Origin: Agrocybe praecox
Taxonomy: Eukaryota; Basidiomycota; Agaricomycetes; Agaricales; Agrocybaceae
Assembly (NCBI GenBank): GCA_964017145.1
Contig: OZ024849.1
Coordinates: forward strand, 1,736,001-1,800,000
DNA: 64,000 nucleotides
Direction: 5' to 3'
Position numbers and translations under genes: made by a program. Of the stretch, positions 1 through 12,197 are shown in pieces (positions within the stretch are counted from its first letter, which is position 1; each line of letters opens with the position of its first letter). Under the pieces are notes generated by a model. It was not told where the DNA came from and did no database searches. It was given only the letters and a program-made list of their open reading frames with translations.

Positions 1-960
1 AATGTCTCTTTCTTAACAGGTTGAAGATGCTGTGAGGTGATTAGACGCGCGCTAAAACAAAGACATTGAAACAACTGCGACATACATTTCCAAAACGCCA
101 AGTGTATTGGAATTTTAAGCCTCCAAAAAATACCACAGACATATCATCTCCCTGTTTGAACCACACAAAAACAAAACCAATAAGTCATACACGATGAGAG
201 GGTTTTCTCTGACGTACTTCAGTTGTATACTCTCCCCAACCTTCGTCGTTCTGACTTCTATACCATTCCCCACTTGGTCCAGCTTTTCCGAGTCCTGAAA
301 CTTCGGCCGCAAAGCCAACTTTAAGGCCTCTTCCACGTTTAGTCCACATGTTTATAGCGCATTTCTTCGTTGCATGCGTCGAAGTGACGATCCAGATTCC
401 GTGTTCTTTAACCTCTGGCCAACGTCGAAGGATAACAAGCGCATTCTTCTTGCACCAGTTCTTAAACGGGGCAGAGTGATAGTAGTGAGTGTGCGTAATA
501 TGGTTGCTGGTCAAGAGGATAGCACCAGCATCTCTATCGGAGGAGTATGAATATACAGCTGAAGCCGTGATAGGAATTCCAATGGCGGGGTCTCTGCCAA
601 ACTGATTGTCAGCGATCCCACGGGGTCGTCGAGATTGATGACGACAGCGATCGCGTACATTCCACCGGACAGTTCAACCTTTGTTGCTTTTGTATTCTCA
701 GAAGTCTTCGGACCCCATTTGATACCAGTATCAATGGGTGCTTTCTCTATCTCATCTTCCATCTCAGAAAGCCCTCTTCGCGCTAGCAGTTCCCGGTCCT
801 CGAGATGCACGATGGGGTTCCAAGTACCATTATCGTCAAAATAACCGCAGCTTCCGGGATTGAACAAAGATTGGCGTATAGGTCGATATAGGGCTATGCC
901 ATACGGGTGGTTGCTCATAATATCAGCGTACTGCTGGTCGAGTTTCCATTGCGTAGACAT
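1..960 (-). CDS. Fungal gasdermin-like pore-forming protein (3' end beyond window)
   Basis: Likely a fungal gasdermin-like protein (the RCD-1/HET-Q1 group), whose N-terminal domain forms plasma-membrane pores after a protease removes a short C-terminal tail. The ATG is at 960-958. Proposed exons are 960-646, 601-218, 151-86 and 29 to beyond position 1. The introns are 645-602 (44 nt, donor GTCGTC, weak but with a CTGAC branch site), 217-152 (GTACGT...CAAACAG) and 85-30 (GTATGT...CTAAT...CACAG). The visible part is about 255 residues, the usual fungal size. Landmarks are SCGYFDDNG near residue 38, a GIPITASAVYS strand, GIWIVTSTHATKKCAINMW, AGPSGEWYRS and a terminal VVFFGGLKF. If the last intron is not used, the frame stops at 41-43. 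It is divergent from a TPR-CHAT protease, the partner type reported for fungal gasdermins. The family call is from pattern and context only; I could not run a profile search. Confidence 0.72.
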
Positions 961-1249
961 TGATAGTGATAAGATCCAGATTCCAAAGAGGTGATATGGT
1001 TTATTTCGGAGGCCAAGTTGTCCGATGCCATTCAAGTCAGTGCCTGAATAAACACGGCATCGCCTCCGACAAGTCAGAGGGGTATGCACTCAGTCGGACA
1101 TGACAGGTACGGTAATCGATTCTTATATAACCCTGGTCTGAAAGCTTACTTCTTACTGTTCCTATCCCAGCTTCTAAAGACGAGGTGATCACCACTGCAT
1201 AAAGGCTGAAAATGCGATTGACAAGTATGATACCGCAGACACTGGAAAT
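961..1249. promoter_or_regulatory. Shared bidirectional promoter of gasdermin-like and TPR-CHAT genes
   Basis: These 289 bases separate two divergent start codons (960 and 1250). A TATATAA element lies at 1124-1130, about 120 bases before the protease ATG. No comparable TATA was seen for the minus-strand gene. The arrangement suggests co-expression of a killer and its activating protease, which is inference. Confidence 0.5.
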
Positions 1250-4200
1250 ATGACCGAGCAAGTCGAGTCTAACGTTCCACCTTCGAAAGAAGCCCTGATT
1301 CGTCGGTTCGATTCCATAACACCCCAGTTTGATATCCTTCGAGCTGAGGAATTTTGCAATGTCGAGGGTTTCCTGGATGGCATTTCGATACCCACCCTTG
1401 AATTTATAGAAAAGGCGACCTCAATAGAACCGAAATTAATTCAAGCAGGCCTCCTCAGCCATCGTAGTGAATTGGAGCTTATGAAGTCCGTTCGTAGCAG
1501 AACAGCTACGGACCTCGAAACTTCGTTATTATTGGGATCGTTGGCCATAAAGATCATGAACAAAGACGACCCCAACCGAGGGATCATCGTCAGCATGTTT
1601 GGACGTGCGCTGAGATGGAAATGGCAGCTTAACAACAAGGAAAATGCCAAGCAGCTCGATGATGCGATATATTACTTCCAGAAGACGGTAGAAACGGAAC
1701 CGGAGAGCGAGGAGAACCGCGCACTCCATTTCGATGACCTTGGATGTGCTCTTTGGGAGAGGTACACACGACAACACGTCGACGATGATTTTCAGGCCTC
1801 TGAACTAGCCTTCAAAGATGCTGCGCACCTTCCTCACTCCGGAAAGCCTATGTTCCTCTCGAATCTTGGAAGGTTGTACAAAGACAAGGCCATTCATACC
1901 GACGATAAGGAGTTGATGAAGAAGAGCTTGGAAGTCCATCTGGAAGCCATCGGCTGTGTCGAAGCTGGCTTCCTCGGCTCTGTTCTATTTCTTCATAAAA
2001 ACCTTGGTATATCTTACCTGGAAATCTATCCGGTCGATGGATCAACAGAGAACAAATTGGACCCCGTCGTCGAGGAGAAAGTCAAAGCATCGGAATCTGG
2101 GTGGATGTTCTACTACGAACTAGCTCTCATGTTAACTCAGAGGTTTCGGAAATCTGGCCAGCAAAATGAAGCGGACATCTCCATATCCCTCCTTCGCAAA
2201 GCTTTGCTCGAGACCAACAACAAAAACTTAATCATGTCAGCATTGGCTGACGTTTTGGAACAGAAAGGCATTTCTGTTGATTCGCCGGACATGATCAGAG
2301 AAGCCCAAGAGCTTTCTGTACAAGTCTTGGAATCAATGAATGAATATAGTCCAGACTTCTTCTCGGCTTCCCTAAACACCTCGGTTCTCCTCACCCGACA
2401 ATACATACAAACCGGAGCTGCAGAATACGTCAAACAAGCTATTGCAGTCATACGCCGTGCACTGTCATCCTCCCTCATCGGCAACAGGCGATGGAAATTC
2501 GAACAGATTCTCGGCATACAGTTAGGTTACCTTTTTCAGGACAGTGAAGACGTCGGCGACCTGGAGGAAGGAATTTTGTCACTGAAAGATGCCATGGACA
2601 CTACTACCGATGATCTGACATCGTTCGACCGAGGGTCTACTTTAAGCCACTATGGGCTACTCTTATTTCAACGTTTCAAAATGCTGCAAAAACGGGAAGA
2701 TCTCGACAATTGCATTAAGTCACTCGAGACCTCTCTCGAGCTATTCGGGTCAGAAGAAAACTCCATCGCAAATGTCTATAACGACCTAGGAAATGCATTT
2801 GCTCTCATGTTTGAAATAACAGGCAAGGCGGGGGACGTTCATAAGGCCATCGACTACCACAATAAGGCCATCGCTGCAATCGACCACTTCCCAATTCTTG
2901 CAGCGAACAGACCGATGTACTTTTTTGGACTGGGTAATACTTTCTTTTTGAGGTACGAAATGTGGGATCAAGCAGCAGATCTCAGCCAGTCAATTGTCTT
3001 TTACGATGAGGCAGTCAAGAATACTCGTCCAGAGGACTTGCGCCGCTTTGCCAGAGTTGGCAGCCTTTGTCGGATGCTCTTAAACAAGTACCATGTGATG
3101 AAGGACCGAAAAAGCCTGGCCCTGGCTCAAAAGATTTTGCAAGACACTTTGGCGGGTCCGCCATTACCCAACGCACGACATATTTCTTTCCTTCAGAATA
3201 TCCTAGGACATTCATATTTATATGAATTCGATACCAGCGAGAACGATCTGTCTTTCATGGACAAAGCCGCTGAAAGTTTCTCGATCGCGGCTAACAGCGG
3301 TTCTACGGTCCCTAGTGATATCAATCCTCCTATCGTCAATTTAGCAAGGACTTTAGTTGGGAAATACTCAAAAACCCAGAGTGATATCGATTTTGCTAAG
3401 GCTGCCCACCAAATTCTACAGCTTAGGACTATTCTTTCAAACCAAAACGCGAATAGTAGGGAAATGCGTTCACTTGCAGACACACTCGGAGACTTTTCAA
3501 CGCAGATCTACGACATCAAAAATGTACCGCAATTTGGTGTGATGGGTCTGGCGGCGTATACTTTGGTCGCCCAGGACCAGACTGCATTCCCAGAGAAACG
3601 ATTATGGGCATTGATGCAATGTGCACGTCTTACCTACGAAATTCGCCAAGACGCCGTTAAAGCCAGAGAAATACTTGTCAAGGCTCTAGAAATCCTTCCT
3701 GAAGCCATCCTTGTTGGGCCAAATCGACGCGACCAGCTACGCTCTGCCAAAAGATTGGTAAATCTACCCCAACTTCTAACCTCATTCTCGGTTGCAGCTG
3801 GCGACGATCCTGCGGATACGCTGGCGCTTCAAGAGCAGAGTCGCTCGTTTCTTTGGAATCGCCTCATAGACTCCAAGACGGACATTTCAATGCTACGTGA
3901 GGTCAACGAAGACCTTGCCGTGAAGTTCGAACACTTAAGAATTAACCTGAGTCGGGCATCTTCTCCAGCTGTTATCACTGGCATTTCGACGGACAGTAGA
4001 ATCAATCACCATAATGCTAATAACGAATACCAGGAAACTCTTCGCCTTATCAGACAGAAACAAGGTTTTGAGCGTTTCTTACTTCTTGACGAACCCTCGG
4101 AACTCGTCAATCACGCTGTCGACGGTCCTGTCATCGTACTCAATGCAACAAAGTATCGAGGCGACGCGATCATAATCACGTCGGAGGGTATTATTGGTCT

Positions 4201-5203
4201 TTCATTGCCCAAATTTATACAGGATGAGTGTATCGCACAAGCGGCGCAAGTCATCACTGCTTTCAATTTTGTCACTATTTCACCTCAGGATGCATTTCCA
4301 ATGTTTGACAGAGTCATGAAATGGCTGTGGGATGTGGTTGCCAATCCAATTTTCGAGAAACTTGGCTATCTAGGACAGAAATCTGACTCTAATGCTCTCC
4401 CTCGAGTATGGTGGGTTTCCAGCGGGTGGTTCTCTTACCTTCCAATTCACGCTGCCGGAGATCATGCTCGAGCGAAGGAGACTGGCGATGCATGCACAGT
4501 GATGGATCGGGTCATATCCACGTACGTTCCAACTCTCCGCGCCTTGGATTTCGTGCGCAAGTCAGCCAGGAGACTTTCGGTTGCAAGGTCTCAACAGAGC
4601 CAGGCGTTATTAGTGAAAATGCCAACCACACCTGATGACATAGATTTACCAAATGTGACACAAGAAATAAACACCGTTGGGAACGTCATCAGCAACATGA
4701 CTTATAAAGTCACTACCCTTGATCGGCCAAAGAGGAACGAGGTTGTTACGGTACTGCAAAAGGTATCATTGGCCCATTTCGCTAGTCATGGAACCGCAGA
4801 GCTCGACGACCCTTCATTAAGCAAGCTTAAATTGCAGGACTGGAAGACCAGTCCTCTTGATGTCCGTTTCCTGCTCAGGAACTCTTTCAAAAATCTTGAG
4901 CTGGTCTATATGTCTGCTTGCGAAACCGCTGTTTCAAAAGTAATGATAGAAGAGTCGGTCCATCTTTCTTCTGCCTTCCACATGGTTGGGGTACCTTACA
5001 CCATTGCTTCTGCATGGAAGGTGGAGGATGCTATTTCCCTGCAACTTGCTGGAGATTTTTACACGGATCTGGTCGCGTTGGGAGATGGGGTCACTCTTGA
5101 CTACGGTAAATCAGCTTTTGCATTGCACTCTGCCGTGAAGAAAGCTAGGGATTCGGGAGTTGAACCATTACTCTGGGGGGCATTGGTCCATTCTGGAGCA
5201 TAA
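1250..5203 (+). CDS. TPR-CHAT caspase-like cysteine protease
   Basis: A single uninterrupted 1317-codon frame. Residues about 130-860 are helical TPR-like repeats, many with LG.A...R or LA.A....Q signatures, which would act as a sensing scaffold. The C-terminal ~280 residues form a CHAT (caspase HetF associated with TPRs) peptidase domain. The catalytic dyad is visible: His1180 in LAHFASHG and Cys1224 in VYMSACET. The C-terminal LLWGALVHSGA is typical of the domain end. CHAT proteases with repeat sensors occur next to gasdermins in bacteria and fungi and activate them by cleavage. Here the gasdermin-like gene is divergent, 289 bp away. No NB-ARC/NACHT switch is seen, so sensing would fall to the TPR array. 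The family call is firm; the substrate is inferred from the neighbour. Confidence 0.93.
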   Translation: MTEQVESNVPPSKEALIRRFDSITPQFDILRAEEFCNVEGFLDGISIPTLEFIEKATSIEPKLIQAGLLSHRSELELMKSVRSRTATDLETSLLLGSLAIKIMNKDDPNRGIIVSMFGRALRWKWQLNNKENAKQLDDAIYYFQKTVETEPESEENRALHFDDLGCALWERYTRQHVDDDFQASELAFKDAAHLPHSGKPMFLSNLGRLYKDKAIHTDDKELMKKSLEVHLEAIGCVEAGFLGSVLFLHKNLGISYLEIYPVDGSTENKLDPVVEEKVKASESGWMFYYELALMLTQRFRKSGQQNEADISISLLRKALLETNNKNLIMSALADVLEQKGISVDSPDMIREAQELSVQVLESMNEYSPDFFSASLNTSVLLTRQYIQTGAAEYVKQAIAVIRRALSSSLIGNRRWKFEQILGIQLGYLFQDSEDVGDLEEGILSLKDAMDTTTDDLTSFDRGSTLSHYGLLLFQRFKMLQKREDLDNCIKSLETSLELFGSEENSIANVYNDLGNAFALMFEITGKAGDVHKAIDYHNKAIAAIDHFPILAANRPMYFFGLGNTFFLRYEMWDQAADLSQSIVFYDEAVKNTRPEDLRRFARVGSLCRMLLNKYHVMKDRKSLALAQKILQDTLAGPPLPNARHISFLQNILGHSYLYEFDTSENDLSFMDKAAESFSIAANSGSTVPSDINPPIVNLARTLVGKYSKTQSDIDFAKAAHQILQLRTILSNQNANSREMRSLADTLGDFSTQIYDIKNVPQFGVMGLAAYTLVAQDQTAFPEKRLWALMQCARLTYEIRQDAVKAREILVKALEILPEAILVGPNRRDQLRSAKRLVNLPQLLTSFSVAAGDDPADTLALQEQSRSFLWNRLIDSKTDISMLREVNEDLAVKFEHLRINLSRASSPAVITGISTDSRINHHNANNEYQETLRLIRQKQGFERFLLLDEPSELVNHAVDGPVIVLNATKYRGDAIIITSEGIIGLSLPKFIQDECIAQAAQVITAFNFVTISPQDAFPMFDRVMKWLWDVVANPIFEKLGYLGQKSDSNALPRVWWVSSGWFSYLPIHAAGDHARAKETGDACTVMDRVISTYVPTLRALDFVRKSARRLSVARSQQSQALLVKMPTTPDDIDLPNVTQEINTVGNVISNMTYKVTTLDRPKRNEVVTVLQKVSLAHFASHGTAELDDPSLSKLKLQDWKTSPLDVRFLLRNSFKNLELVYMSACETAVSKVMIEESVHLSSAFHMVGVPYTIASAWKVEDAISLQLAGDFYTDLVALGDGVTLDYGKSAFALHSAVKKARDSGVEPLLWGALVHSGA

Positions 5204-5361
5204 TTACTGACCATCGAGTATACAATCCATGTGTAATTGTAAGAAATGACCCCTCCACCTAGTACTGTTAGGATGATCCGACATAAAATGTAAAATGTAA
5301 GTAATTATATAGTATAGGAAGTGTACAGTATCCCAAGTCCGCAACAGAGATTACTATACTT

Positions 5362-8300
5362 TTATTGACGCGATGCAATGGCCGAGAGCAAGATGTCATA
5401 ATCAATTTTGGCAGCTACGAGTTGACGAATAGGTGAGTGAAAGGTAAAAAGTCTGGTCCCGTGAAACTCACCTTTAAGAACAAGCTGTATAAATATTCTG
5501 GCCAGTGCAGGTTCTTCCACTTGTAGTCTCTGGATGTTTTCATTGCTGAACTTCCAAAGAACAGCCGGGTGCTCCACAACGACTGTTGCATTTCTGGGAG
5601 AATCTGACAAAGCGGACATCTCGCCTGCCACAGTACCTGCAACCATGGATTCTTCAAAGTGTTGCTCTGCATTTTGGAAACGATATGAAGCACGCAAAAC
5701 ACCGGATTCAATGATGTATAACCCTTCGGATGCGTCTCCTTGCCTCCAAAGAACATGGCCTGTTGTTGCAGATATCCGTTCAAGGTATCCACCGATGGGT
5801 TGGAATAGCACTAAATCGATGTCGCCATATGAAGAAAAGGCTTTCCTTAGAGTATTGATAGGTTCCGCATTGAAGTCTGGTGGAGGTTCTGATAATGGCT
5901 CATTGGCGATTGTCCTTTCACCAGCATCACGGAGGTGAGACCTCCTTGGTGACCGAACGAAAGATCCAACGAGATGACTATATTCAATATCCGAGTTTGG
6001 ACGACCAGGTACGCCTATGAATCATGAGCGTCACAAAAAGACCTGGAGTATTAACAGATACGCACTCAAAGGAGCTGGCATCTCAACTTTCTGAGCTCTG
6101 AACCATGCACGCAAATACGCATTTTCGGTCCCTGTATAATTTAAAAAATTAGTTCGTTTTCACATAGCGGGAGGGAGACAGTACGCACATTCCATGGCAT
6201 CGTTGAACGTGGTAAACAGTTCGACACCATTGGCATCCAGTACTTCGACGCTCCTAAGAGCTTTTGCGATGGGAGAATCAATGGTAAAACCGCATAATAC
6301 AATAGTGACCCTTTTCATGGCGAGAAGCCGCTGGATGCGAACGAAAGCCTCGGCAGCCGACATGTCAATCCCAGCGACAAGAGAAAGATCCAAAACAAGG
6401 AACTGGATCGGATGATGCTGCCAATATGGAGCTTCTAGTAAGTTTCGTATTGATTCTTCGACGTGGGTAATAGTGCCAAAGAAAAGGAATCCTAATGCAT
6501 GGTTAGTACTAAGCATTTATTCCGAATGAACATTGATACATACCTTGCAGGCGAACGATTGTTGTCTGTTTTGAAACCTCACGGATGTATGCTCGTTGAA
6601 GACTTGGTCGACGAACGGCAGACATCGCAACATCGCCTGTATACATGGCACGTATACTACGGAGCTGAGAATTTTGAACGACGAAGAAGAAACCTGACAA
6701 AATATACGTCAACGTTCAGTCAGATGGTTAGGTTCATTGACACATACAACAAACAATTATCCCAAATAATACACCAATGACAAAGTCCCAAACAGTCATA
6801 CAAATCATTATACTGATTATCGTGATATATTCAGACCTAAGCAAAAGGTTAGAATCATAAGCAAAAGCACAAAAAAAGTAAAGGCACCATGTAACCCGAT
6901 GACGATTGTCCCAAAGAGCCTCTTTCATGAGGTCGATACCCAAAACAAAAATTAAAGCACCAACAAGAGTGACAGCTATGGAAAACAACTTTAAATCAGA
7001 ATGCACACAGATTATGAAGGGTTATCACTCACGTATAAAAGCGATAGGCCCGGGCCCAATTACAAGCAAGATGGCAGTGGCAGTAGCAAGCATAAATCCA
7101 GAGATACGGTTGCCGCCTCCAACACGATAGAACCTTGACAGGAAAAGATAGATTCAGTACACATCTGAGACGCCACAAGCAATCTGAAGCCAACTTACAG
7201 GAGTGTGTTTACATAAACAAGATAATTAGGACTAGAAAAGAAACACAAATATCAGCATACATATTCAAGCCGTTCCAGTAACTTTTCTTACACTGTACCG
7301 AAGAAGCCAGAAAGTAGATTTGAATATCCATGGGCGACAAGTTCTTTGTTAGTATCCACGTCTTCATTAAGAGAGACAGCTTTCGACGCATTCAGATAGA
7401 TTAGACCCATGCAATAGTTGAACAAAATATAGAGAAAAAACTCACCAAGTGCAGGGACGTTCAAAGGAGGGTGTAGGATGTTGAAAAATAACCTTGGACA
7501 GATTCAGTATCAATATGTTACAGTCGATAAGAAATACTAACAGGGCGAATTGCGTTGGCATCGTTGCCCACAAAGCATTGAAATGAACGAGTTTAAAATC
7601 TGTACAAGTTCAATGGGTCAACAATGTGTCCAGAAATATGAAAAAATGAGATGAAATACCAAAATAGGTGTAAAACTTATACCACGGCTCACTAGCAGAA
7701 CTGCCCATATCAAAAATCCACCCTGATTGCCTCAACGTATCCAGATTTAAACCAGCGGCAAATACAACAATATAGAAAATAATAGGAATAATGACGAAAT
7801 CTATATAGAGGTGTATTTGGAATTAGTATAACAAAACGGAGATGACAAGAAATATTCAAATACTGACAAACAGGGAAAATGAGTTGATGGTGGTATTTGT
7901 GTGTGATCACTCGTAGAAGAATTGCAAGTCCCAGAGGTAGAGTCCAAAGAATAAGATTATGCACGTTGAAGAACATGAACTCAAACGTCTCCCATGCCAT
8001 TTCGAAGTCGTCTTCTGATATGCGCATGCTGACGGTCAATCTATAGAGAAATGAATTCAGCCATATATCCAAAGACCGAGGAAGAGCCGCCCGTAGCAAG
8101 TCACATTAGACGCACCCAGTTTCCATTAAGAAAGCACCGACACCGCCAATGCATCTACGTGAGTATGTAAATGTAAGTGTCTGAACATATGATCATGGGC
8201 ACACGACGGCAAGAAATGTCGCGCATAAGCCCCAGTAACCCATCTGTACGTACCCGACAAGAATATGACGTGGGAAGAAGCCTATTATAACGCCCAACTT

Positions 8301-10545
8301 CAGAGCACCGAGGAGAAAGAATGAAAGGCCTGTTCATGTCCCAGGGTCATGAGTCCAAGTTGCATAAGAATTACGATGTACTGTTAAAGGAACTGACCTG
8401 TCAGTACTGAACTAAAAGCATAGGCGACGAGTGTGGTTGCAATAACCGCCAATGGTTGATCCTCGCCAATTTGGGCGGCGATGCTGGTCGCGAGAATATG
8501 GAAGAATGGCTACAGATGACGCAAAAATCCCGCGGTTTCGATTAAGAAAAAATAGAAGAGGACTGAGATGAAATGGCGAAATCGACTCACCACAACCTCA
8601 ATCATCATGCTCCCGTTCGCACCTGCGAAGCCTGAGCCGCCAAACGTGTAAACCAGCTGCGCTATGACCGTAGTCACGAAGAACATTGACACCCCCATTG
8701 GCCCAAGATCCGCAAACACACCAGTCGCTGGGAAGATGATCATTCCATCTGTATAACAAGACGCATTTCAGTAAACGGATCCAAAAAATGGCTCTCCAAG
8801 GAATAATAATTATTGCAAAATCGAAAGAGGAAAATTGATAACCTATAATGGTAAGTATGATCACGGAACTTGTGAACAAAAACGGAACATTGGCCATCGA
8901 AGAAGGGACGCGTGACTATGGCGCTGGATAAAGGCGAAAAGCTGTAAAAAGAAAAGACACTCACAGGAGACACCATCTAGAATATTGAGCAGGCAACCTA
9001 GCAAAACTGCCGGTATAGCCTTCACGGCCTTTCGAGCATGTTCAGGTGTTTGCTTTATCTCTCTTTGAATCTTTGTCTTCAGCTGCGTGATACTGAAATT
9101 GAAGCGAAAATATCCCGCGTGTAACTTAAATCGATGATTACTATTCTCAAAGGATGTCCGTGGTCCCCAACCTTCTTCGTCGCTCAAAAAGGTAGCTTCG
9201 TGATCGCGTGAGTGTTCGTTAGAAAAATTGCCGTGTTTGAACAGAGAAGTATGAGGTTCTGCTGCGTCTAAGTGTTGTTGTGAATTCGAAGACACCAGGT
9301 GATGCTGGTTGTGGAGTAAAGGTGTATTTTCATCCAGTGCCAGTATATTTGATGGCAGTGTACTAAGGGAGTGAGAAGGGGAAGGTCCGAGTTGACGTGC
9401 AAGAGATGGGGGACTGCGCCAGTGCACTCGATTCGGGGTCGGTAGTGCCTGGTTCAATGGGAGAATTCCGGCGTTCGACGGCCGAGGAGTCCCAACTGGT
9501 GTTTCGGTTGGACTGGAATCAGTCGCTAGACCAGTGCCAGATTCTTGTGTAGGTGTGTCGACTTGGCCTTGGACTTTTCCAGAACGCGAAGAGAGACTAG
9601 AAGACCGTGACGACGAAAGAGGTTTGAGCAGAGTGATGCCAGAAGGCTTGCGCCGTTGTCGTTCATTGCCATCCGATGATTCTGACGGCGGTGGCGGGGG
9701 TAGAGTTGCAATAGATGAACCTAAAACTGAGCCAGCGGACCCGGAAGCAGACGCAGACGATGAAGGAATATCCCGCAGAAATGACGAGGCTAAACTGCGA
9801 GAGACAAAGGATGTTTGGTCAGGCTCTAAGTTGAGGCCTAAATCAGAAGTGGAGGACATCTCCAGAGGCGCTGTAGCTTGAGGGAAAATGAAACCTCCTG
9901 CAGCAATCTCGGACTGCTCTGCAATGGTAGGGGGGATATCTGCTTGAAGGGACCTATATGAACCTACACCAAAGGGCATATTGGAGAGCTGTAGCGTCGC
10001 AGCTCGAATGGAATCAGGAGTATGAGGGAAATGCGAATCTGGTGTTGATATGCTAGGCATGATTGAAGATTGAGCATTATAAGATTTAGTTTGAAGGAGT
10101 CTGTAACGGCAGTCAGACAAATATTGGCAAAAGGAAGCTAATAACGCGAACGTGCGCGTGAGACAGGATTGCGATATTAGCGAAAGGGAGAATCTCAATT
10201 TCTCTCCCGTGAAGAAGCACGGGATGGGAACAGAGAGGTCAGATGGCGTTTATACAACGTCCAACTCCGCCGATACAGAATTTGGACTCACCCTGCTCTA
10301 TGCAGAGACGGAGACTCGTTCAACTGATAACTCAAGTCGTTTATCCCATCTTCTGCGACCGACAGTCCATCATATACTCCCGAGTCGTCTCCTCTCGTGT
10401 TCTCGTTGTTATATTCAAGTTGTTCCTCTCTAGAATCGTGCTCATTGAATGAAAGTCGACGCTGCATGTAGGCCAGAAAAGAGGATATCGAATTAGAGTG
10501 GTGAAGACGGCCCTGGGTGGGTCTACTTCCACCGACATCATCCAT
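5362..10545 (-). CDS. SulP-family transporter with STAS and cyclic-nucleotide-binding domains (Vsb1-like)
   Basis: A multi-exon membrane transporter of roughly 1,050-1,100 residues. Exon 1 (10545-10292) encodes [16 protein letters not shown] 191-nt intron (10291-10101) leads to a Ser/Pro-rich cytosolic N-terminus carrying an ENTPLL acidic dileucine motif (about 9325), which often directs proteins to vacuoles. Hydrophobic SulP exons follow from about 9000 down to 6740, including [15 protein letters not shown] and [22 protein letters not shown] domain lies at about 6490-6190 and a C-terminal cNMP/CRP-type domain at 5811-5362 ([16 protein letters not shown]). This SulP-STAS-cNMP order matches yeast Vsb1 (YGR125W), needed for vacuolar storage of basic amino acids, rather than a plasma-membrane sulfate permease. 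Substrate here is inference. Many small exons were joined by eye. The gene is tail-to-tail with the CHAT gene and divergent from CFIm25. Confidence 0.88.
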
Positions 10546-10944
10546 TCTGCTCTATATATACGCAGATTTTGGATATTCCCTGATATTCCCTTTAAGGACA
10601 CTATGCGTTCCTATGCAAAACTATTCAAATCAACATTGATTTCAGCTGCCGAGGCTTGTAAATTTGCGACATACCGACAATAAACAGGAGGCCTTCGATA
10701 TAGGAGAATCACCCAAGAGGCCCTTTATTAAAGAATCAGGTATTCCTGCCTGTTGGCAGTCCAATATCTCGAAGCAACCTAGTGGAAGATAAGAGAAAGC
10801 GCCCGGAACTGAGGAGTATGCATAGTGCAAGACTGTAAAACCGGCCCGAGTTTTGCATATTTCCGCCCGGCAATTTCCATTATCATATATCATCATTGGT
10901 GTTCAAAACGTTCATACCCCGTCCTTCAGAACAGTGAGCTCGCC
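10546..10944. promoter_or_regulatory. Divergent promoter region, SulP transporter / CFIm25
   Basis: A 399-base gap between two divergent start codons. A TATATATA run at about 10552-10560 lies directly upstream of the minus-strand ATG at 10545, possibly too close to act as its TATA box. No other element was recognised. Confidence 0.35.

Positions 10945-12197
<1,253 letters not shown>

Noticed and set aside
9534..9881. Plus-strand ORF opposite the SulP N-terminus
   Set aside because: Shadow of the Ser/Pro-rich coding region on the minus strand.
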